A DNA stretch of 23,602 nucleotides from Betaproteobacteria bacterium. Lineage in GTDB: Bacteria; Pseudomonadota; Gammaproteobacteria; Burkholderiales; SG8-39. The position numbers and the translations under genes were made by a program. The DNA is taken from the NCBI GenBank assembly GCA_011391295.1, contig JAABQT010000003.1, positions 1 to 23,602 on the forward strand. The letters are read 5' to 3'. Within the stretch, counting starts at the first letter, position 1; each line of letters opens with the position of its first letter. Of the stretch, positions 16,076-23,602 are shown one piece after another. The notes beneath the pieces are model-generated. The model did no database searches, was not told the DNA's origin, and was given only the letters and a program-made list of their open reading frames with translations.

Positions 16076-18191
16076 CCTGCACGCGCGCATCCGTACCCTG
16101 GCCTTCGGCGTCCACGATCACGCCGGCGCCGAATTTGGCGTGGCTCACGTTCTGGCCGATGCGATAGGCGCCCGGCGCGCCGCCGGTTCCCGCCGGCGCG
16201 CCGCCAAAGCGCGGATCGCGTTTCGGCGCGCGCGTGAAACTGCCGGCGGTGAAATTGGACACCGGCTTGCGCTTCTCGGCGAAGCGCGGCGTCAGCCACT
16301 TCAACAGTCCCTGCGGAATCTCGTCCAGGAAGCGCGAGGGCAGGTTGTAGCGCGTCTGGCCGTGCAGCATGCGCGTCTGCGCGAACGACAGGTACAGGCG
16401 CTGACGCGCCCGCGTGAGGGCGACATACATCAGACGGCGCTCCTCCTCCGGCCCGTCCCGGTCCAGCAGGCTTTGCTCGTGCGGGAACAATCCTTCTTCC
16501 AGGCCGCTCACGAACACCGCGTCGAATTCCAGCCCCTTGGCAGAGTGCATGGTCATCAACTGCAGCGCGTCCTGGCCTTCGCCCGCCTGGTGCTCGCCCG
16601 CCTCCAGCGCGGCATGGGTCAGGAAGGCGGTGAGCGGATCCATGTCTTCGCCTGCCTCGGCAGCGCGCTCCTCGCTGTCGAACGCCGCCGCCGCATTCAC
16701 CAGTTCGTTCAGGTTCTCGATACGGTCGGCGCCCTCGCGCTCCGACTTGTAGTGCGTCAGCAGGCCGCTCCTCGCCACCACCAGCTCGACTTGCTCGGCG
16801 AGCGTCAGGCCCGCACACTCCTCGCGCAGCGCTTCGATCAGCGCCACGAAGGGCGCAGCCTTGCCCGGTGAGGCCAGGGCGGTTTCGTAGAGATTGCGGC
16901 CGCCGGCCTTGGCCGCGTCTTGCAGCCCCTCCACACTGCGCGCACCGATGCCGCGCGTCGGGAAATTCACCACCCGCAGAAAGGCATTGTCGTCAGCCGG
17001 CGAAGCCATCAGCCGCAGGTAGGCGAGCGCGTGCTTCACTTCGGCGCGCTCGAAGAAGCGCAGCCCCCCGTATACGCGGTAGGGCAGGCTGGCGGAGAAC
17101 AGGGAGTGTTCCAGCACGCGCGACTGCGCGTTCGAGCGATACAGCACCGCGATCTGGTCCAGGCGCGTGCCCTCGCGCTTGAGCGCCCGAATCTCCTCCA
17201 CCATCCAGCGCGCCTCGTCGGCGTCCGACTGTGCCTCGAACACGCGCAGCGGCTCGCCGGCGCCGCTTGCGGTCCACAGATTCTTGCCCAGGCGCTTCGC
17301 GTTGTGCGCGATGAGCGCGTTCGCGGCGTCGAGGATGTTGCCGTGCGAGCGGTAGTTCTGCTCCAGCCGGATCACCTTGGCGATCCTGTAGTCGCGCTCG
17401 AAGTCGGCCATATTGCCGACGTTGGCGCCGCGAAAGGCATAGATCGACTGGTCGTCGTCCCCCACCGCGAACAGGCTCGCGCCGGGGCCGGCCAGCAGCT
17501 TCAGCCAGCGGTACTGCAGCCTGTTGGTGTCCTGGAACTCATCCACCAGGACGTGGCGGAAGCGCGCACGGTAGTGCTCGCGCAGCGGCTCGTTTCTCGA
17601 CAGCAGCTCGTAGCTGCGCAGCAGGAGCTCGGCGAAGTCCACCACGCCCTCGCGCCGGCACTGCTCGTCGTAGGCGGCGTACAGCTCCACGTTGCGGCGC
17701 GTTGTCTCGTCGGTGAGCGGCACGCCGCCCGCGCGCAGGCCTTCTTCCTTCTTGCCCATGATGAAGTACTGCAGGTCGCGCGGCGGGAAGCGATCCTCGT
17801 CGGCGTTCATCGAGCGCAGCAGCCGCTTCACTGCCGCGAGCTGGTCCTGCGAGTCGAGGATCTGGAAGCTGCGCGGCAGCCCGGCCTCCTGGTGGTGCGC
17901 GCGCAGCATGCGGTTGCACAGGCCGTGAAAGGTGCCGATCCACATGCCGCGCGGATTCACCGCCAGCATCGCGGTGAGGCGCGTGAGCATCTCGCGCGCC
18001 GCCTTGTTGGTGAAGGTCACGGCGAGCACGCCGGCGGGCGAGAGGCTGCCCTCCCTGAGCAGCCAGGCGATGCGCGTGGTGAGCACGCGCGTCTTGCCGC
18101 TGCCCGCGCCGGCGAGGATCAGCGCGTGACCTTCGGGCAGCGTGACGGCGGCGAGCTGTTCGGGGTTGAGGTGTTCGAGGTGCAGCGACAC
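16011..18191 (-). CDS. UvrD/PcrA-type superfamily 1 DNA helicase
   Basis: A 726-residue 3'-5' DNA helicase for repair and replication restart. Motif I is AGAGSGKT (27-34), motif Ia VTFTNKAAREM (58-68), motif II DEFQDTN (217-223), motif III GDDDQSIYAFRGA (244-256), then EQNYRSHGNIL, LMTMHSAKGLEFD and VALTRARQRLYL. The C-terminal tail (FGAGVIVDAEGQG region) looks like the small Tudor-like domain of PcrA/UvrD. uvrD or pcrA fits; I leave the symbol open. The GTG at 18191 gives MSLHLEHLNPEQ, a normal family N terminus; the next ATG lies beyond motif I. There is no Shine-Dalgarno; a TATAAT lies 11 bases upstream. Confidence 0.93.
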   Translation of the reverse strand: MSLHLEHLNPEQLAAVTLPEGHALILAGAGSGKTRVLTTRIAWLLREGSLSPAGVLAVTFTNKAAREMLTRLTAMLAVNPRGMWIGTFHGLCNRMLRAHHQEAGLPRSFQILDSQDQLAAVKRLLRSMNADEDRFPPRDLQYFIMGKKEEGLRAGGVPLTDETTRRNVELYAAYDEQCRREGVVDFAELLLRSYELLSRNEPLREHYRARFRHVLVDEFQDTNRLQYRWLKLLAGPGASLFAVGDDDQSIYAFRGANVGNMADFERDYRIAKVIRLEQNYRSHGNILDAANALIAHNAKRLGKNLWTASGAGEPLRVFEAQSDADEARWMVEEIRALKREGTRLDQIAVLYRSNAQSRVLEHSLFSASLPYRVYGGLRFFERAEVKHALAYLRLMASPADDNAFLRVVNFPTRGIGARSVEGLQDAAKAGGRNLYETALASPGKAAPFVALIEALREECAGLTLAEQVELVVARSGLLTHYKSEREGADRIENLNELVNAAAAFDSEERAAEAGEDMDPLTAFLTHAALEAGEHQAGEGQDALQLMTMHSAKGLEFDAVFVSGLEEGLFPHEQSLLDRDGPEEERRLMYVALTRARQRLYLSFAQTRMLHGQTRYNLPSRFLDEIPQGLLKWLTPRFAEKRKPVSNFTAGSFTRAPKRDPRFGGAPAGTGGAPGAYRIGQNVSHAKFGAGVIVDAEGQGTDARVQVNFGRQGVKWLAVAVAKLQAA

Positions 18192-18201
18192 GGACAGGCG
18201 G

Positions 18202-18207
18202 ATTATA
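18202..18207 (-). promoter_or_regulatory. Candidate -10 element for the helicase gene
   Basis: TATAAT reads on the minus strand at 18207-18202, 11 bases upstream of the GTG start. I see no good -35 at 16-18 bases. The predicted start of transcription would fall about four bases before the GTG. Confidence 0.4.
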
Positions 18208-18250
18208 ACGTCGGCAGTGGTGCAAATTTGCGCCGCGCTATGACTTAGGA

Positions 18251-19486
18251 CTACTTCACTTGCTGACCCTCGCGCTCGACGCCCTGCCGCGCAAATTGCT
18301 TGGAGAGCAACTGCGCAAAATGCTTAGACAGCTTTAGGCCCTGCCCCTGATAGTTAGAGCCAGCGCCGCCATAGAGCATGCCAGGTCGGGCGGCCATGCG
18401 CTCATAGCGAAGCCATCCCACCGTTTGACCGTGCTCCAGCAAGAACGGCACCTCATGAGAACGCACCTCTAGTACCCCGCGACTGCTACCCGCGCGTTTC
18501 GTGGTCACATCCCAACCAAACCCGGGGTCAAAGAAACCTGCATAGTGGACCCTGAACTCTCCCGCCCGAGTGTCGTAGGGCATCATCTCTGCGGCGTAGT
18601 CTGGTGGAACAGCAATGGCCTCCTTTGTCATCAGAATGTAGAACTCATCGGGAACAAGAATGAGCGGAGACGATTTGTGAAACATAATCGGCTCCCAGAA
18701 CTCCAGAGGGTCGTAGTCCCGTCTATCAAGGTCAATACGTTTCGCGTACTTCTTGGCACGGTAGCCAAGTACCTCGCCCTCGGTACGCGAGCCCTCGAGA
18801 TCCACAGTAAACGGTAAAACACCGCGCTTCCGATCAATCGGCACAGGGTCGACGATCTGCCTGTCGTCTAACAGTTGATTCCAATCTGACATTGGGATCG
18901 CCTTTGCGCCCTCCCCGCGCGTACGACTAAAACGCAATTGATTGAGACGTGTGCCAGTCCGAACAACGACGCTGAAGCTTCGCGGCGCCACTTCTAGGTA
19001 GAGGCTCCCTCTGTATCGCTCCTCTAGCTGATCAAAGTGCGTCGCCTTATCTGCGAGGAGTCGCGTGAGAATGTCGAGACGCCCTGTAGAACTCTTGGGG
19101 TTGGAAAACGCCATCAACTCGCTCGTTCGCAAATTAACACTCTCGAGAAGCGGAATTACGTAGATCCTGCCTTTCTCCAATACGTTGCCCTTGCTGAGAT
19201 CTAGCTTCACCGACTCCACATCGGGGTCTAAGCGCTTCAACTTCTCCATTACGGTCAAGTCTTTGCCCGGAAGAAAGCTCGTATCTACCGGATAGGCGAA
19301 TTCCCCGAGGCGGAGATCAATGCTAGCGGGTTGAATTTGATCAGGTTCGATCGGCCGAAGCAGCGTGCCGACTATGTCGTCACTCGCCACCATTCCCCGA
19401 ATTGCTTGACTCGGAAGAATCCCCGTGAAGTCGTCGGCGCGAGCTGGTGCGCTCGTCGGTGCACTCTTGGAGACAACTTCATTCAT
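18251..19486 (-). CDS. 2'-deoxycytidine 5'-triphosphate deaminase, DCD family
   Basis: A 411-residue protein matching the long DCD family (PF06559) best known from alphaproteobacteria, which would convert dCTP to dUTP. IQPASIDLRLG (51-61), NPKSSTGRLDILTR (129-142) and YLEVAPRSF (163-171) form a first half. A second half has AAEMMPYDTRAGEFRVHYAGFFDPGFG (298-324 region), VLEVRSHE and GSNYQGQGLKLSKHF. E165 and E340 sit where the catalytic Glu of short Dcd proteins would be; the assignment is by memory. The N-terminal 20 residues and the last 20 are extra. The ATG follows AGGAGG by six bases and overlaps the stop of the zinc-ribbon gene (ATGA). Base composition is lower in GC than both flanks. 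Confidence 0.85.
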   Translation of the reverse strand: MNEVVSKSAPTSAPARADDFTGILPSQAIRGMVASDDIVGTLLRPIEPDQIQPASIDLRLGEFAYPVDTSFLPGKDLTVMEKLKRLDPDVESVKLDLSKGNVLEKGRIYVIPLLESVNLRTSELMAFSNPKSSTGRLDILTRLLADKATHFDQLEERYRGSLYLEVAPRSFSVVVRTGTRLNQLRFSRTRGEGAKAIPMSDWNQLLDDRQIVDPVPIDRKRGVLPFTVDLEGSRTEGEVLGYRAKKYAKRIDLDRRDYDPLEFWEPIMFHKSSPLILVPDEFYILMTKEAIAVPPDYAAEMMPYDTRAGEFRVHYAGFFDPGFGWDVTTKRAGSSRGVLEVRSHEVPFLLEHGQTVGWLRYERMAARPGMLYGGAGSNYQGQGLKLSKHFAQLLSKQFARQGVEREGQQVK

Positions 19487-19683
19487 CGCTTGCCTCCTGG
19501 TTGCGATTCCGGATGCTTACGAATCAACTCGCCCTCACGCCATTTCACGCTGCAGTCGAACGAGCAGAACACCCCGTCCTCGAAGCGCCCAGTACCAAAC
19601 TTTGTAACTGTAGGTTTGCGGCACGCGGGGCACACGCCCTCTTGCAGGCACTGCATCAAGTAGTTTCCTTCGTGCTCTGCCAC
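19483..19683 (-). CDS. Small zinc-ribbon-like protein
   Basis: A 66-residue protein with CPAC and CSFDC motifs (C-x2-C at about 18-21, C-x3-C at 40-44), suggesting one zinc-binding site. I do not recognise its family. The GTG at 19683 has GAGG about eight bases upstream; the ATG at 19656 is an alternative giving 57 residues. It ends with a TGA that overlaps the start of the dCTP deaminase gene, so the two form a coupled pair. Its lower GC matches the deaminase and not the surrounding chromosome. A role as regulator or partner of the deaminase is possible but inferred only from linkage. Confidence 0.65.
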   Translation of the reverse strand: MAEHEGNYLMQCLQEGVCPACRKPTVTKFGTGRFEDGVFCSFDCSVKWREGELIRKHPESQPGGKR

Positions 19684-19702
19684 GCGACGTTCCTCGCCTC
19701 CA

Positions 19703-19708
19703 ATTGTA
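19703..19708 (-). promoter_or_regulatory. Candidate -10 element for the zinc-ribbon / deaminase pair
   Basis: TACAAT reads on the minus strand at 19708-19703, 20 bases upstream of the GTG at 19683. There is no good -35 at the standard distance. The 102-bp gap 19684-19785 otherwise holds only a 6-bp inverted repeat (GTAGAT/ATCTAC at 19771-19784), next to the end of the tctC-like gene. Confidence 0.35.
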
Positions 19709-19785
19709 GCTTTGCCTCAAAGCGCTTCACAGCCAATCGCAGGGTTCTATTGGCACAGCGGCACTTCAGAGTAGATAGATCTACG

Positions 19786-20742
19786 CTATTCCAGCCGGAT
19801 GCCGAGGTCCCTGATCAGCCGCCGGTACTTAGCATAGTCCTCGCGGTACTGCCGCTGGATATCCGCCGGCGTCCCCCCCACCGGCTCCAAACCCAGCTTC
19901 GCATAGCGCTCCTTCACCGCAGGCTCCGCGAGCGCCTTGCTCACTTCACTCGCGATGCGCGCCGTGATCTCGGGCGGCGTGCCGGCGGCGACGAACAATC
20001 CCAGCCATTGCTCCAGCACCAACCCGCGCATGCCGGCTTCCTGGTAGGTCGGCACTTCGGCGAGTGACGCCGAGCGCGAGGCGGTGGTCTGCGCGATGAT
20101 CTTGATCTTACCCGCGCGGTGGTGCGGCAGCAGCGGCGTGTTGCCGAGCGAGCCGATCGGCACCTGGCCGCCGACCAGATCGGTGACCGCCTGCCCGCCG
20201 CCCTTGTAGGGCACGTGCGTCAACTTGATGCCGGCGAGTTGCGCGAACCATTCGCCCGCCATGTGCTGGATCGAGCCCGCGCCGGAAGTGGCGTAGCCCA
20301 TTCCCGGCTTCGCCTTCGCCGCCGCGATCAGCTCCGCGACGTTGCTCGCGCCAACGGACGGATGCACCGCGAGCACCACCGGCTGACGCGTCAACTGCAC
20401 CACCGGCACCAAATCCTTCGCCGGATCGAAGGACAGGTTCTTGAACAGGTGCGGGTTGGAGGCGAGCGAATCGGCCGAAGCGAGCACCAGGTACCCATCG
20501 GCGGGCTGTCTGGCCACATAGTCGGCGGCGATGTTGCCCGCCGCGCCAGGCCGGTTCTCCACGATCACCGGCTGCCCGAACGAGCGCGACAGCGATTCCT
20601 GGATGCTGCGCACGGCGACGTCGGTGGAGCCGCCGGCGGCGAAAGCCACCACGATGCGCACCGGCTTGGAGGGCCAGGCCTGCGCCTGGACGAGCGTCGC
20701 GGAAAAAGCGAGCAGTACGGCAATCAGTCGCGCAAAAAGCAT
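19786..20742 (-). CDS. TctC/Bug-family periplasmic solute-binding protein
   Basis: A 318-residue periplasmic binding protein of the tripartite tricarboxylate transporter (TTT) type. The signal peptide spans about residues 1-20 (cleavage after VQA or AQA), followed by WPSKPVRIVVAFAAGGSTD (23-41) with the ligand-loop GGSTD, and later ATSGAGSIQHMAGEWF and HVPYKGGGQAVTDLVGGQV. Such proteins are expanded in Burkholderiales, and most lack a linked TctAB permease, as here; the ligand is unknown. I chose ATG 20742 with AAGGAGG five bases upstream. An in-frame GTG at 20766 adds eight residues but has no good ribosome-binding site. The ribosome-binding site lies inside a perfect inverted repeat. Confidence 0.87.
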   Translation of the reverse strand: MLFARLIAVLLAFSATLVQAQAWPSKPVRIVVAFAAGGSTDVAVRSIQESLSRSFGQPVIVENRPGAAGNIAADYVARQPADGYLVLASADSLASNPHLFKNLSFDPAKDLVPVVQLTRQPVVLAVHPSVGASNVAELIAAAKAKPGMGYATSGAGSIQHMAGEWFAQLAGIKLTHVPYKGGGQAVTDLVGGQVPIGSLGNTPLLPHHRAGKIKIIAQTTASRSASLAEVPTYQEAGMRGLVLEQWLGLFVAAGTPPEITARIASEVSKALAEPAVKERYAKLGLEPVGGTPADIQRQYREDYAKYRRLIRDLGIRLE

Positions 20743-20765
20743 GAGGGCCTCCTTGGAGGCCCTCA
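20742..20765 (-). promoter_or_regulatory. Perfect inverted repeat covering the tctC-like ribosome-binding site; possible terminator
   Basis: TGAGGGCCTCC (20742-20752) and GGAGGCCCTCA (20755-20765) are exact complements with two bases between. In minus-strand RNA the 3' arm contains the AAGGAGG ribosome-binding site and ends at the A of the start codon. The hairpin is followed by TGCTTTTTG, so it could also be an intrinsic terminator for the FecR-SPOR gene upstream. Confidence 0.75.
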
Positions 20766-20790
20766 CCCTATCAACAAAATCCGCCCGGGC

Positions 20791-21672
20791 CTAGCCCGAA
20801 ACCCTCGGCTCCTGCACCCCGGCGGTGCCGCGCAACTGAGCGGCGAGCGCCTCGGCGTCCGCCTTACTGGCGAGGCGCGAGATGCGCACCAGGTACACGC
20901 GCTGCTCGCCCGCCCTGGTCGGGAAGATCTCCGCGGCGTAGCCCGCGGTGCGCAGCGTGTCGTACACCGCGAGCGCCTCGGATTGCGTTTCCACGCGCGC
21001 CAGCGTCACGCGCCACTTGCCGCCGCTGCGCGCCGCGCCACGCCCATCCTCGATCTCGGTTTCGCGCGCCCACTGTGCGAGTTGCACCGCATCGACGAAT
21101 CCCACCGGCTGGGTCTGGCCCTTGTCGCGCCGATAAAACTGGCGCGGCTGGTCCATGATCACCGGGCTCTCGCCTTCGGCGCCGACTTCGATCTTGCCGT
21201 CGATCAGGCATATCACCTGCCGCTCCACGCTCGACTTGCCCCACAGGTCGGTACCACGGATGCCGGCGGTGACGGTGGCGACGCGGATGCTGACCTCGCG
21301 GCGCCGCTCCCTCGCCAGCAGATCGGTGGTGAAGCGAAACGCGCCTTCCAGCACATTGAGCGCTGCCTTGAACAAGCCGCCGCGGTCCGCTGCGATGTCG
21401 ATAATGCGCAGCGAAGCGTTCTCGCCCAGCTTCACCAGGCTGCCCTCGGCGAGCTTGATGTGGACGCGCGAGCCCGCGCCGGTGCGCACTTCATCGCCGC
21501 CGCGCAGCTCCATGCCGGGCGCGATCGGCAGGCGGCGCGTCGCGCCGACGCCCGCGCGCTCCACCCAGGCGGGCATCTGCACGCCCTCCACCACCGCCGC
21601 CGGCGCGGCCTGCGCCAGTCCGGCCGCGGTCGAAAAGAGCGCGGCGCCGAGGATTGCAACATAGCGTTTCAT
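20791..21672 (-). CDS. FecR-domain and SPOR-domain periplasmic protein
   Basis: A 293-residue exported protein that I assign by domain only. The signal peptide spans about 1-22 (ending LAQA). A FecR-like beta domain (about 50-165) contains GDEVRTGAGSRVHIKLAEGSLVKLG and VSIRVATVTAGIRGTD. A C-terminal SPOR-like domain (about 218-293) contains WRVTLARVETQSEALAVYDTLRTAGY and VYLVRI. FecR domains occur in iron-signalling anti-sigma factors and in cell-surface proteins. SPOR binds denuded peptidoglycan, often at the septum. There is no transmembrane helix or sigma-factor partner, so classical FecR signalling is unlikely. ATG 21672 has GGAGG five bases upstream. The tctC-like gene follows 48 bases later. 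Confidence 0.8.
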   Translation of the reverse strand: MKRYVAILGAALFSTAAGLAQAAPAAVVEGVQMPAWVERAGVGATRRLPIAPGMELRGGDEVRTGAGSRVHIKLAEGSLVKLGENASLRIIDIAADRGGLFKAALNVLEGAFRFTTDLLARERRREVSIRVATVTAGIRGTDLWGKSSVERQVICLIDGKIEVGAEGESPVIMDQPRQFYRRDKGQTQPVGFVDAVQLAQWARETEIEDGRGAARSGGKWRVTLARVETQSEALAVYDTLRTAGYAAEIFPTRAGEQRVYLVRISRLASKADAEALAAQLRGTAGVQEPRVSG

Positions 21673-21731
21673 CGAGTCCTCCGATTGCGTGAATGCAAGC
21701 TTATACGGGACTTGGCGCGGGGTGGATGCGC

Positions 21732-23602
<1,871 letters not shown>

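Noticed and set aside
18545-18817. A 90-residue plus-strand frame inside the deaminase gene.
   Set aside because: It is antisense to conserved deaminase motifs and has no family resemblance.
19447-20067. A 206-residue plus-strand frame spanning the zinc-ribbon and tctC-like genes.
   Set aside because: It is antisense to both, and its composition changes at the gene boundary as expected for a shadow.

Overview
This is a high-GC (roughly 65-70% in hand-counted stretches) chromosomal window from a proteobacterium, most likely a betaproteobacterium of the Burkholderiales type. Pointers are the orphan TctC/Bug solute-binding protein, the MidA and NDUFA9-like genes, the slt / NDUFA9-like / GST / cca operon and the complete pst-phoU-phoB-phoR locus. 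Almost every base is coding. I found no rRNA, tRNA, CRISPR array, insertion sequence or integrase.

Layout: 1-1056 (+) holds the 3' end of a MidA methyltransferase gene and a diheme cytochrome c. 1064-1687 (-) is a YfcG-type glutathione transferase. 1742-1936 (+) is a small DUF2905-type membrane protein. 1977-6871 (-) holds a small lysine-rich protein and an operon read slt, NDUFA9-like epimerase, GST, cca, whose start and stop codons overlap. 6893-7561 (+) is 5-formyl-THF cyclo-ligase; 7587-9101 (-) is ilvA; 9127-9528 (+) is a YqaA-type membrane protein. 9582-16075 (+) is the phosphate locus pstS, pstC, pstA, pstB, phoU, phoB, phoR, with a good Pho-box candidate before pstS and an intrinsic terminator between pstS and pstC. 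16011-18191 (-) is a UvrD/PcrA-type helicase whose 3' end overlaps phoR. 18251-19683 (-) is a lower-GC two-gene cassette: a DCD-family dCTP deaminase and a small zinc-ribbon protein. 19786-21672 (-) holds a TctC/Bug solute-binding protein and a FecR-SPOR protein. 21765 to the end (+) is the 5' two thirds of leuS.

The phosphate locus is one regulatory unit: PstS binds periplasmic phosphate, PstCAB imports it, PhoU reports transport state, and PhoR/PhoB turn the operon on through the Pho box. Most other genes are housekeeping (folate, isoleucine, tRNA 3' ends, peptidoglycan turnover, Leu-tRNA charging).

The most unusual region is the low-GC dCTP deaminase / zinc-ribbon cassette, which looks horizontally acquired. 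dCTP deaminases are known as anti-phage nucleotide-depletion enzymes, but this subfamily may equally be metabolic. Other points of note are a perfect 24-bp inverted repeat over the ribosome-binding site of the tctC-like gene, a CCA-adding enzyme without a visible HD domain, and the overlapping 3' ends of phoR and the helicase gene. No clear new multi-gene system is evident.
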